Notes under the pieces: generated by a model
Databases searched by the model: none
The model's input: only the letters and a program-made list of their open reading frames with translations
Told to the model about the DNA's origin: nothing
Shown: positions 1 to 7,678 of the stretch, in pieces
Layout of the letters: every line of letters begins with the position of its first letter
How positions within the stretch are numbered: position 1 is the stretch's first letter
Position numbers and translations under genes: made by a program
NCBI GenBank assembly: GCA_029858165.1
Contig: JAOUFO010000018.1
Span: forward strand, 1 to 13,479
Direction of reading: 5' to 3'
Length of the DNA: 13,479 nucleotides
Origin: Deltaproteobacteria bacterium
Lineage (GTDB): Bacteria; SAR324; JACQKK01

Positions 1-724
1 GGGCCTGCTCGTTGACCACCCCCCCCCGGGCGGTATTGATCAGAATCACGCCGTCCCTGCATTTGGCCAGTTCATCGGCGCCGATCAAATTGGTGGTTTC
101 TTTGTTTTTGGGCACATGCAGCGTCACCACATCCGCCCTGGCCAGCAGGGTATCCAGCCCCACCTTCTGGGCCTGATGGGCCTCAAACACATCATCTGAA
201 ATGTAAGGGTCATAAGCCAGCACCTCCATATCAAACCCATGGGCAAAACGGGCCACCCGGTGGCCCACGTTCCCCAGCCCGATGATGCCGATGGTTTTGC
301 CCAACAACTCGGTTCCGGTAAACCGGTGACGCTCCCAATGAAGCTGAGCCATATGTTCATGAGCGGAGACCACCTTGCGCACGGCAGCCAGCAGCAGGGT
401 CAAGGTCAGTTCCGCGGCGGAATTGGTGTTTTTGCCGGGGGTGTTGATGACCAGAATCCCTTTTTCTGTGGCGTAGTCAATATCAATGTTGCCCACCCCC
501 ACCGCGGCCCGGGCAATCACCTTCAGGTGTTTGGCCTTGTCTATCAATTCGCGGGTCACGTCGGTTTCTGATCGGTTGACCAGAGCATGGCATTCCCCCA
601 CCAGGGGCAAAAGGTCCTTGTAGGGCAGGTCCGGCCGGTAATCCACCTCAATATCCTTGGCCTCTCCCAGAATTTTAAGAGCCAAAGGGTCCAGGGAGCC
701 GGTAATCAGCACTTTGTAAGTCAT
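1..724 (-). CDS. serA: D-3-phosphoglycerate dehydrogenase, N-terminal part (cut by window edge)
   Basis: Oxidises 3-phosphoglycerate to 3-phosphohydroxypyruvate with NAD+, the first step of serine synthesis in the cytoplasm. The 241 residues present read as a D-isomer-specific 2-hydroxyacid dehydrogenase. An N-terminal substrate-side lobe contains RAAVGVGNIDI (residues 72-82) and the NTPGKNTNSAAEL stretch (94-106). A Rossmann NAD site GLGNVG lies at 149-154, followed by YDPY at 171-174, where the Asp usually contacts the NAD ribose. The signature NTARGGVVNE (230-239) carries the catalytic Arg at about 233. The catalytic Glu and His, and any ACT or ASB domain, lie beyond base 1. The ATG at 722-724 is the natural family start (MTYKVLITG); AAGGAA lies about 11 bases upstream as a modest ribosome site. 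The gene follows valS in the same orientation after 121 bases. Other 2-hydroxyacid dehydrogenases share these motifs, so the SerA assignment rests on overall resemblance of the N-terminal half. Confidence 0.88.
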   Translation of the reverse strand, partial: MTYKVLITGSLDPLALKILGEAKDIEVDYRPDLPYKDLLPLVGECHALVNRSETDVTRELIDKAKHLKVIARAAVGVGNIDIDYATEKGILVINTPGKNTNSAAELTLTLLLAAVRKVVSAHEHMAQLHWERHRFTGTELLGKTIGIIGLGNVGHRVARFAHGFDMEVLAYDPYISDDVFEAHQAQKVGLDTLLARADVVTLHVPKNKETTNLIGADELAKCRDGVILINTARGGVVNEQA

Positions 725-804
725 GGGTGGGGGGGTTCCTTGAAAAAGGGTTCCAGGCTAAAGTTTCGTTGAACCGGCATTGGCCCGGAAATTCAGGTGG
801 ACCA

Positions 805-844
805 GGGGCCGGGCGGCCCCCGCCCCCGGTGTGTACACCGGGGG
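805..844 (-). terminator. Tandem GC hairpins directly after valS stop
   Basis: Two perfect stem-loops sit back to back. One is a 9-bp stem at 823-831/836-844 with loop TGTA. The other is a 6-bp stem at 805-810/815-820 with loop GGGC. The first starts one base after the valS stop codon (846-848, minus strand). No T-tract follows in either direction, so this is not a canonical intrinsic terminator. It could slow polymerase, protect the valS mRNA 3' end, or reduce read-through into serA. The stems are seen in the sequence; the function is inferred. The remaining 725-804 stretch holds only the serA leader, with a 4-bp CCTT/AAGG mini-hairpin overlapping its ribosome site. Confidence 0.35.
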
Positions 845-845
845 G

Positions 846-3506
846 TTAATGGGAAGGCAGTTGATCCAACCCCTGACGCATGGTGGTCATTTGGGCTTGC
901 AGGCTGGCCATTTCTTCCCGGTTTTTTTGGATCACATTTTCCGGAGCTTTTTCTATATAAGCAGGGTTGTGAAGCTTGGCTTCCAGTTTGTCCAGTTTTT
1001 CCCGGGTTTTGCCCATTTCCCTGGTTAACCGCACCCGTTCGGCCTCCACATCTATCAGGGCCGCCAGCGAAACGAACACCTCAAACCCGGCCCCCACTCC
1101 GGTGGCGTATCCCTCCCGGCTGTTCATGGTGGAGACAAACTCCACCTGCTTCAACCCGGCCAGGGTGGTTATGGTGGTCCGTTCGGATTCCAACATGGCC
1201 TGTAATTCAGTATCCGCGGCCACCGCCGCATCCAATTGCTGCCTGGGTTTCACCTGATATTCCCCCCGCAGGGTGCGCAAAGCATCCACCACGGCAATCA
1301 CCCGGGCGGCTTTGGTCAAAGCCGGGGGGTCCACCCAATCCTCCTTTCCCATGGGATAAAGCTGGACCATCAAATCCCCCGCCGGTCGGGGCTGCCCGTC
1401 TGCCTGGGACAGGTGGTGCCACAGCTCCTCGGTGACAAACGGCATCAGGGGATGGAGCAGCTTCAGGGAATCCCCCAGCACCTGATGTAGCACCGCCAGG
1501 GTTCGCCGGGCGGCATCGGCCCCTTGGTCCCCCAGCAGCACCGGTTTGGATATTTCAATATACCAATCGCAAAGTTCCCCCCAGACAAACTGATACAATT
1601 CCTTGGCCGATTCGTTGAAGCGGCGCAGTTCCATCAGCCGGTTCACCTCCCGGGCGGTCTCCTGACAGCGGCCCAGAATCCAGCGGTCAAACAACCCCAG
1701 TCCGGCCAGGCCCTCCAGGGGGGCGGGGGCACCCAGGCTGTCCACATGGCCCAGGTAAAACCGGGCCGCGTTCCAGATTTTGTTGATGAAGTTCCGGTAT
1801 CCCACAATGGTGGCTTCCTGCAACACCATATCCCGCCCCATGGCCGTCTGGGCCGCCAGGGTAAAGCGCAGAGCATCTGCCCCGTACTGGTCTATCACTT
1901 CCAGGGGGTCAATGCCGTTGCCCTTGGTTTTGGACATTTTCTCACCGTGTTTGTCCCGCAGCAAACCATGCAGAAACACCTGGTGAAAAGGCACCTGCCC
2001 CATGAACTTCAACCCCATCATGGCCATGCGGGCCACCCAGAAAAACAAAATGTCGTACCCGGTCACCAGCACGGCGGTGGGGTAAAATGTTTTCAATTCC
2101 CGCGATTCCTCATCGGGCCATCCCATGGTGGAAAACGGCCACAACCCGGAGGAAAACCAGGTATCCAACACATCCTTGTCTTGTTCCACCGGACCGCCGC
2201 AGGAAGGGCAGGCGGTGGGGGCCTGCTCGGCCACCACTTCGGTTTGGCAGGGGTGGCAATACCATACCGGTATCCGGTGGCCCCACCACAATTGGCGCGA
2301 AATGCACCAGTCCTGAATGTTGTTCATCCATTCATAAAAGATTTTTTCCTGGTAATCCGGCAGCAGTTCAATGGTTTTGGATTCCACCGCCCGCACCGCA
2401 TCCTGGGCCATTTGCTTTACATTCACATACCATTGCAGGGAAACCATCGGTTCCACCACCGTGGAACAGCGGGAGCAGGCCCCCACAGCATGGCGGTGTT
2501 TATCGGTTTTTTCCAGCAATCCCAGGCCGTCCAGGTCGGCCACCACCCGCTTGCGGGCCTCAAACCGGTCCAGCCCCCGATATGGTTGGGGCACCGATTG
2601 GTTGAGGGTGCCGTCCTGGTTGAGGATATTCACCACCTCCAGATTGTGACGCTTGCCCATTTCAAAATCGTTGGGGTCGTGGGCGGGGGTGATTTTGACC
2701 GCTCCGGTGCCGAATTCCAGGTCCACATAATCATCGGCCACCAGAGGAATCAACTTGTCCACCAAAGGCAGGCGCACCTGCTTGCCGATAAGGGAAGTGT
2801 AGCGGGGGTCCTGGGGATGGACCGCCACGGCCGCGTCCCCCAGCATGGTTTCGGGCCGGGTGGTGGCCACCGTCACAAATCCCGAGCCATCGGCCAGCGG
2901 ATAGCGGATGTGCCACAATCCCCCCTCCCGGTCCGTATGGTTCACCTCCAGGTCCGAAATGGCGGTTTGGCAGCGGGGGCACCAACTGACCATCCGGTTG
3001 GCCCGGTAAATCAGACCTTCCCGGTGCAGGGTGACAAACACCCGCCGCACCGCATGGGAAAGCCCGTCATCCAAAGTGTAGCGGGTGCGGGACCAATCGC
3101 AGGATACCCCCAGCCGTTGCAACTGACCGGTAATCGTGGCCTTGGAATCCTCCGCGAATTGGCGGGTTTCCTCCAAAAAGGCCTCGCGGCCCATCTGCTC
3201 CTTGGTCAGCCCGCGCTCCCGCACCAAACGCTCCACCATCCATTGGGTGGCAATGGAGGCGTGATCAAACCCTGGAATCCACAGAGTGTTTAACCCCTGC
3301 ATTCTTTTCCAACGAATCAGGATGTCCTGGAGGGTGTTGTCCCAGGCATGGCCCATGTGCAATGAGCCGGTCACATTGGGGGGGGGGATCACAATACAAA
3401 ACGCATCTTTATCCGGATGGAAGGTGGGTTGAAACCGGTTGTTCGCCATCCAATGGCGGTACCATTTCTCCTCCATCCGGGCGGGGGAGTACTTGTCAAG
3501 CGCCAT
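846..3506 (-). CDS. valS: Valyl-tRNA synthetase
   Basis: Class Ia aminoacyl-tRNA synthetase that charges tRNA-Val with valine in the cytoplasm. Using the ATG at 3504-3506 the protein is 886 aa, normal for ValRS. Visible parts in order are: the catalytic PPPNVTGSLHMGH motif with HMGH at about residues 50-53; WCPRCQTAISDLEV (about 175-188); the CP1 editing domain with TTRPETMLGDAAVAVHP and ITPAHDPNDFE; a Cys pair region CHPC...CPSC (about 417-436); the nucleotide-binding KMSKTKGN (about 523-530, a KMSKT variant of KMSKS); the anticodon-binding helical domain; and a C-terminal coiled-coil tRNA arm (last ~70 residues). A start at 3518 is open, but its SD-like AAGAAGG touches the ATG. The 3506 ATG has GAAGGA at normal spacing and gives the usual MALDKY-type N-terminus. 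It overlaps the upstream gene's stop by 11 bp, suggesting translational coupling. A C10 run (G10 at 3378-3387 on the plus strand) encodes the catalytic Pro-Pro-Pro. Confidence 0.97.
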   Translation of the reverse strand: MALDKYSPARMEEKWYRHWMANNRFQPTFHPDKDAFCIVIPPPNVTGSLHMGHAWDNTLQDILIRWKRMQGLNTLWIPGFDHASIATQWMVERLVRERGLTKEQMGREAFLEETRQFAEDSKATITGQLQRLGVSCDWSRTRYTLDDGLSHAVRRVFVTLHREGLIYRANRMVSWCPRCQTAISDLEVNHTDREGGLWHIRYPLADGSGFVTVATTRPETMLGDAAVAVHPQDPRYTSLIGKQVRLPLVDKLIPLVADDYVDLEFGTGAVKITPAHDPNDFEMGKRHNLEVVNILNQDGTLNQSVPQPYRGLDRFEARKRVVADLDGLGLLEKTDKHRHAVGACSRCSTVVEPMVSLQWYVNVKQMAQDAVRAVESKTIELLPDYQEKIFYEWMNNIQDWCISRQLWWGHRIPVWYCHPCQTEVVAEQAPTACPSCGGPVEQDKDVLDTWFSSGLWPFSTMGWPDEESRELKTFYPTAVLVTGYDILFFWVARMAMMGLKFMGQVPFHQVFLHGLLRDKHGEKMSKTKGNGIDPLEVIDQYGADALRFTLAAQTAMGRDMVLQEATIVGYRNFINKIWNAARFYLGHVDSLGAPAPLEGLAGLGLFDRWILGRCQETAREVNRLMELRRFNESAKELYQFVWGELCDWYIEISKPVLLGDQGADAARRTLAVLHQVLGDSLKLLHPLMPFVTEELWHHLSQADGQPRPAGDLMVQLYPMGKEDWVDPPALTKAARVIAVVDALRTLRGEYQVKPRQQLDAAVAADTELQAMLESERTTITTLAGLKQVEFVSTMNSREGYATGVGAGFEVFVSLAALIDVEAERVRLTREMGKTREKLDKLEAKLHNPAYIEKAPENVIQKNREEMASLQAQMTTMRQGLDQLPSH

Positions 3507-6216
3507 GCCGTCCTTCATCCTTCTTGATTTTCCTTATCATTTTTGGCACTTCTTCTTCCAAAGCTTTTCTCACGGAATTGGATATCACTTCTTCCAACAC
3601 GTTGTTCAGTTTTTCCTTGGACAGGCTGTCCAGATAATGGTGGATGGGTTCATCAAAAGAATCCTCCTCCTGTGGCGGGGCCGACGGCGGGGCAGAGGCA
3701 AAATCATCGCCCCCCCCCCCAAAATCAAATCCGGAATCCAGGGTCCCTGTGTCATACCCTGCGTCATCCTCTGCCGAATCCAGGCCCTCGCCCCCTTCCG
3801 GCAATTCGTAAATCCCCACTGCCCGGGTGAATATCCGGTCTTCCTCAGGGGGGGCAAAATCCAGGGCGGCCACGCTTCCCAGGATGCCTTCATTGGCCAA
3901 CACATCCTCCAACCGCTCCCCGATGGGGTTGGCCGAAATTTCCGCTTTCAGTTCATCAAACAACGACTCAAAGTCGTTGTCATCAGAAACCCCTTCCACC
4001 TCTGAAAGGTCAAAGTTGTGTTCCACAGCCGGGCCATTCCCCCCAAAATCCATGGAGGGGGATTCCATCGGTTCAGATTCGTCCCCGCCAAAGTCGGACA
4101 GAGGGGGTTCTTCATCCCCCCAAGAGGCGGGGTCCGATTCTTCCGTGCCGAAATCGTAGGATTCCATGTCCCCCTCAAGGGATTCCCGGCCAAATTGCGG
4201 TTCTTCCAAACTGACCGGCTCTTCAGTCACCATTTCAAGTTCTTCCTCTTCCCCGTGGGGTGGCTCCCAAACGGAAGGCTGGCTGTCCGGCTCAAAGGTG
4301 GGACCCTCCCCGAACACATTTTCACCGGGTGCCCCCACCTCAATGGCCAATTCCTCAGAGGATCCCTCCGCCAAACCGGCGGCCGGGGGTGAGTCCATCA
4401 TCCCGGAAAGGCTTTCTTCCATTTCGTCCAGGCCGTCCAGGGTCTGCTCTTCCAACGCCCTCAACCCTTGATCCACCCCAAGCTCCCCCCCATCCTCCTC
4501 CAGGGCCATACCGTCTCCCTCTTCCAACCCAAAGGAAGTTTCCTCACTGGAGAAGGTAAAGCTTTCTCCATCCTCGGCTATTTTGATTTCCGCCGCGGGA
4601 TGGTGCTCACCCCCAAACGCAAAAGGTTCTTCATTCAAAGAGGATTCCACTTCCTCAAACGGCTGGGGCTCTTCATCAAAGGCCGCAGGTTCTTCATCAA
4701 ACGTCAGCCCTTCCTGGACCGCCTCCCCCAGCATTTCCTCCTGTCCGGAGGGGGCGTCTTCGGTCACAAACAGTTCCTGGGATTCCATATCGGAGGCCAT
4801 CCGGCGCAGTTCCTCATCGCTGGGAGAAAACGTAACATCCATTTCCTCTTCCAGCGTTTCCTCACTGTCAAAAGCCGCATATTCCCCCGCGTCTATTTCT
4901 GCCGCCGGTTGGGGTTCCTCCCCGTATATCAGATGATCGGAAGCCTGAATATCCTGGGCCATTTGCCGCAATTCATCGTCGCTGGGGGAGAACGAGGTAT
5001 CCACCTCCAAACCCTCCTCTGCTTCCGTTTCATCCGCCACTTCCGGAAACATCCGGGATCGTTCCTCCTCCGATATGGAAAGGGCCGGCTTCATATCCAC
5101 CATCCGGCGGATGGCCGGGGGAACATCCTCATCTTTTTCCGGCCCTTCATCCATCAGGTTCTCGCTGCCCAAATCGGATTCAAACAGGCTCACCCCCTCT
5201 TCCATTTCCTGCCCCAACGACTGATAATCCAGAGCCCCTTCGCTTAATTCCACATCCACCCTTGATCCCGGACCCGGTTCCCGGTCGGCGTCCATCCCGG
5301 AATCAAAGGATTCCGCCAAAGGTTGGTCCAGCCCCCCGGAGGCAAACCCCTCTTCCATCCCATCCCGGCCAAACCCTTGGGAATCCTCCCCCCACACCTC
5401 GGAAGCCACCTGTTGCGGCTCCTCAAATTCACCGGCATATCCCTCATCCATTCCAAGGGTGGATTCAAATCCGCCGCTTTCATCCGGCAATTCCCCCCCC
5501 GGGGCAACCCAATCGCCCGATTCTTCAAACCCCTGGGTTTCGGTGGACTGACCGTGTAGCTGCGATTCGTCAAAATCCTCCCCATGCAAAGGCATATCCC
5601 CATGGAGAGAATCCGGCAGGGCCTCATCCTCCGCCAAAGTGGAACCGGCCAAAAACCCGGCAGCCCCTTCTATTTCCAACTCGTGGGTAAAGTCCACATC
5701 GGGGATATCCTCCCGCACATCCTCCTCCGGCTCATCATTCAGCAACCCCAGAACATCCGGATCCAGCACCTTTACCCCGGCCAGGGGGTGGGGGGTGTCT
5801 TCGGTCATGGAGCCTGACTTCCGGTATTCCGAGGATACCCCTAAAAAATCTGGAAGGTTTAAGAACTTGGAAACCTGCTGTTGGAGATCCCCCGCCTCAA
5901 ACGGTTTGCGGATCACCCCGGAAAGCTGAAGCTGGTTCAGCCTGGCCTCGGTTATTTTGTCTCTGGAATTGGCCAGCAGGATCCGGGGGACAGAAGAAAG
6001 AGCGGGGTCCCCGATAAATGCGTTGCAGATTTTATAATCCCGGCTCTGATCTTCGTTGCTGATCAGGATCAGGTCCGGCCGCACCAGCCGGGCTTTGGCC
6101 AGATATTGATCCGGCTCAAACTCATGGTGCAGGGATATCCCCTCCATATCCAGCGAGGAGGCCACCAGCCCATGGACAATCGAATTTTCTTCCAAAATAA
6201 GAATCGACTTGTTCAT
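3496..6216 (-). CDS. Acidic pseudo-receiver (response-regulator-like) protein of unknown role
   Basis: A 906-aa protein with three parts. Residues 1-120 look like a response-regulator receiver fold (MNKSILILEENSIVHG start, RPDLILISNED, then VIRKPFEAGDL with the conserved Lys at 104). The phosphoacceptor Asp position is Ser53 and the acidic pair is Glu9-Glu10, so normal phosphorylation is unlikely. Residues 130-850 are very acidic, low-complexity and probably disordered. They contain internal repeats: FSPSDDELRQMAQD at about 409-422, FSPSDEELRRMASD at about 463-476, and PAAEI-type units at about 437 and 540. Residues 855-906 form a basic-ended helical tail (LSKEKLNNVLEEVI...KALEEEVPKMIRKIKK). 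No membrane segment or DNA-binding output domain is visible. A start at 6216 is supported by GGAGG about 10 bases upstream. Its stop overlaps the valS start. A scaffold or polarity role, as in pseudo-receiver proteins such as Myxococcus FrzS, is analogy only. Confidence 0.85.
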   Translation of the reverse strand: MNKSILILEENSIVHGLVASSLDMEGISLHHEFEPDQYLAKARLVRPDLILISNEDQSRDYKICNAFIGDPALSSVPRILLANSRDKITEARLNQLQLSGVIRKPFEAGDLQQQVSKFLNLPDFLGVSSEYRKSGSMTEDTPHPLAGVKVLDPDVLGLLNDEPEEDVREDIPDVDFTHELEIEGAAGFLAGSTLAEDEALPDSLHGDMPLHGEDFDESQLHGQSTETQGFEESGDWVAPGGELPDESGGFESTLGMDEGYAGEFEEPQQVASEVWGEDSQGFGRDGMEEGFASGGLDQPLAESFDSGMDADREPGPGSRVDVELSEGALDYQSLGQEMEEGVSLFESDLGSENLMDEGPEKDEDVPPAIRRMVDMKPALSISEEERSRMFPEVADETEAEEGLEVDTSFSPSDDELRQMAQDIQASDHLIYGEEPQPAAEIDAGEYAAFDSEETLEEEMDVTFSPSDEELRRMASDMESQELFVTEDAPSGQEEMLGEAVQEGLTFDEEPAAFDEEPQPFEEVESSLNEEPFAFGGEHHPAAEIKIAEDGESFTFSSEETSFGLEEGDGMALEEDGGELGVDQGLRALEEQTLDGLDEMEESLSGMMDSPPAAGLAEGSSEELAIEVGAPGENVFGEGPTFEPDSQPSVWEPPHGEEEELEMVTEEPVSLEEPQFGRESLEGDMESYDFGTEESDPASWGDEEPPLSDFGGDESEPMESPSMDFGGNGPAVEHNFDLSEVEGVSDDNDFESLFDELKAEISANPIGERLEDVLANEGILGSVAALDFAPPEEDRIFTRAVGIYELPEGGEGLDSAEDDAGYDTGTLDSGFDFGGGGDDFASAPPSAPPQEEDSFDEPIHHYLDSLSKEKLNNVLEEVISNSVRKALEEEVPKMIRKIKKDEGRHGA
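3710..3720 (-). repeat. G11 homopolymer inside pseudo-receiver gene
   Basis: Eleven consecutive C on the plus strand give eleven G on the coding strand, encoding the Gly run at residues 833-836. It lies about 70 codons before the stop. Slippage by one base would replace the basic helical C-terminal tail and move the stop away from the valS start. It is the longest mononucleotide run in the window. Confidence 0.9.
4780..5001 (-). repeat. Internal repeat units of the acidic region
   Basis: Two copies of a ~20-residue unit (about 4939-5001 and 4780-4839) encode the pattern (D/V)(T)(S/F)FSPSD(D/E)ELR(Q/R)MA(Q/S)D. Each is followed by a shorter variable acidic stretch. A more degenerate relative (SISEEERSRMF, residues 380-390) lies just before. 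These look like repeated short linear motifs or helices in a disordered region, possibly docking sites. That reading is inference. Confidence 0.65.
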
Positions 6217-6343
6217 TGGGGTGTTTCCTCCATGGAATGTTGTATTTTTTTAACAAAAATTTGTTTTTTTCCGGCAATATACATAGATAAAACGCTTTGT
6301 CCTAAAAAACAAGGAAAAGAGAAACCTAAAAAAGGGTGCTTTA
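6217..6343. promoter_or_regulatory. Divergent AT-rich promoter region
   Basis: 127 bases separate the two divergently transcribed clusters and are far more AT-rich than the flanking genes. Rightward, a weak pair is TTGTTT (6261-6266), a 17-base spacer, and TAGATA (6284-6289). Leftward, TTGCCG (read on the minus strand from about 6275) stands 17 bases before GTTAAA. A perfect dyad AACAAA-AA-TTTGTT lies at 6252-6265 between or within these and could be an operator. Ribosome sites are AAAGGG (6331-6336), 7 bases before the 6344 ATG, and GGAGG before the 6216 start. Promoter hexamers are weak matches, so positions are tentative. Confidence 0.4.
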
Positions 6344-7405
6344 ATGAAGCTTCCCTACCAAAGAACCCTCCCCCGTTATATTGCCCGGAGTTTCCTAATA
6401 AATCTAGGGATCACCCTCCTTTTTCTTACCATGCTGTTGCTGGTGACCAGCCTGTTCGGCCAGATAGACCGGATATTCTCCAGTTTAGACGGGTTTGTGG
6501 GATTTTTGGTAAAAACCGGTCAGACATTGCCCTCCTTTGTGGAAATGTTGCTGCCGATGACGGTGCTGTTTGCCACCCTGTTCACGTTTTCCGGTTTCAG
6601 CCGCACATCAGAATTGGTGGCCATGAAAAGCATCGGCTTCGGACCGGGAAAAATGTTGGCTCCGTTGCTGATGCTGATGCTGCCGGTGGCCCTGCTGGCT
6701 TATTTCAATCAAAACTATCTTCATGTGTGGGTACAGCCTTCCGATGAAGGACGCCAGGAAATAAACATGGAGCGCCACCAATGGCAGGCTTTGGGAAACC
6801 GGTTGTTTTATTTTGATAAAATCAACATGGCCAAAGGCGCCGTCAGCGATGTGCATATTTTTCACTGGCGGTCAGCCCCCTCTGCCATCCAGGAGATAGA
6901 CCTGATTGAAAAAGGACACCGGGAGGAAAACACCTGGCTGTTTGAATCGGTAAGAACCCAAAAACTGGATAAAGGCCTCTGGTGGATGGAACGTATCCCA
7001 TCCCGGGTGGTTCCCGATGAGGCCTTTCCAAATATCTTCCGGCCCCTTAAATTGGATGCCCATCACACCCCTTTGGTGGACCTGTTTCTGGCCATCCGGG
7101 AACTGGAACGGCAGGGAAGGTATGTTGCCTTTTACCTCCAGGAATGGTATGCAAAGTTTGCATATGCTTACACTTTATTCCTAATGGTGGTGCTGGGCGC
7201 CTCCCTGACACAGTCGCATATTCGCAGAGGAAAAGCCGGGGGGGAGGTGATGCTGACCATTTTTTTGGGGGCATCATTCTGGATCGGAAACGAAATTTTT
7301 CAGATGCTGGGCCGGGGGGGGTACTTAACCCCGCTGCTGGCCGCCTGGGCCGCCAACCTGTTGTTCAGTGTGGTGGCGCTGACCCTGTTCGCCAGAATCC
7401 GATAG
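6344..7405 (+). CDS. LptF/LptG family lipopolysaccharide-export permease
   Basis: Inner-membrane half of the LptB2FG ABC transporter that extracts lipopolysaccharide from the inner membrane and passes it to LptC/LptA. The 353-aa length matches the family (about 350-370). Six membrane segments are visible at about residues 16-38, 63-85, 103-122, 272-290, 302-320 and 328-350. A periplasmic jellyroll-sized domain (about 123-260) lies between the third and fourth. FSRTSELVAMKSIGF (84-98) is the family's cytoplasmic coupling-helix region, and the start PYQRTLPRYIARSFLINL is typical. Only one member of the LptF/LptG pair is seen here; the partner is not adjacent, since the gene upstream is divergent and unrelated. 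I cannot decide F from G. The start has a good ribosome site (AAAGGG, 7 bases). Confidence 0.9.
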   Translation: MKLPYQRTLPRYIARSFLINLGITLLFLTMLLLVTSLFGQIDRIFSSLDGFVGFLVKTGQTLPSFVEMLLPMTVLFATLFTFSGFSRTSELVAMKSIGFGPGKMLAPLLMLMLPVALLAYFNQNYLHVWVQPSDEGRQEINMERHQWQALGNRLFYFDKINMAKGAVSDVHIFHWRSAPSAIQEIDLIEKGHREENTWLFESVRTQKLDKGLWWMERIPSRVVPDEAFPNIFRPLKLDAHHTPLVDLFLAIRELERQGRYVAFYLQEWYAKFAYAYTLFLMVVLGASLTQSHIRRGKAGGEVMLTIFLGASFWIGNEIFQMLGRGGYLTPLLAAWAANLLFSVVALTLFARIR

Positions 7406-7435
7406 GCCCCACAGCCAAACCCCGGTGGGGGCTAT
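7402..7435 (+). terminator. Stem-loop overlapping the permease stop codon
   Basis: An 11-bp stem with one mismatch (7402-7412 with 7425-7435; ATAGGCCCCAC against GTGGGGGCTAT) encloses a 12-base loop and includes the stop codon at 7403-7405. No T-tract follows. It could be a rho-type or pause-type 3' end rather than an intrinsic terminator. Confidence 0.4.
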
Positions 7436-7678
7436 ACAGCCCTTGGCAGAAATCCAGCCCAGTGGCTTGATTTTTGCTAGCTTAAGCAGTGTACACCATA
7501 GCGGTTGCCCCCCCTTGAAACCATGGAGGTCCAGGGGCGGGACCCAACAAAAGGGTGAGGCCGTACACTGACAACCCAGGATGAATCAACCCGGGGACCG
7601 GATCGTCAGGCCGTCAAACATTCGGAAAAGGGGAATCCCCCACGCAAACCGCCAATGGTTTAACAGGGAAGCGCGCCA
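7406..7678. other. 273-bp intergenic gap with inverted repeats
   Basis: No convincing gene is present. An 8-bp perfect inverted repeat CAGTGTAC (7487-7494) / GTACACTG (7563-7570) bounds an 84-base block whose interior is rich in short complementary C and G runs, with a central CCATGG. This could be a leader RNA or small RNA. Further down are small hairpins GGGG-AAT-CCCC near 7630 and AAACC-GCCAAT-GGTTT just before the ribosome site of the next gene. A TTGATT at about 7467-7472 may be a -35 box, but no clear -10 accompanies it. The block matches no RNA family I recognise. Confidence 0.4.

Noticed and set aside
1524..3293. 589-codon plus-strand open frame opposite valS
   Set aside because: It is the antisense of a well-supported valS. 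The translation is His-, Gly-, Gln- and Pro-rich with no domain pattern, and its openness follows from valS codon bias.
4468..5247. 259-codon plus-strand open frame opposite the pseudo-receiver gene
   Set aside because: It is antisense to a long acidic, repeat-rich frame that continues coherently into the valS overlap. The Phe- and Arg-rich translation mirrors Glu and Ser codons.
7487..7570. Signal recognition particle RNA or 6S RNA
   Set aside because: The conserved SRP loop (GGUCAGG...GGAAGCAGCC type) is absent, and no 6S-like central bubble could be recognised. Kept only as an unexplained inverted repeat.
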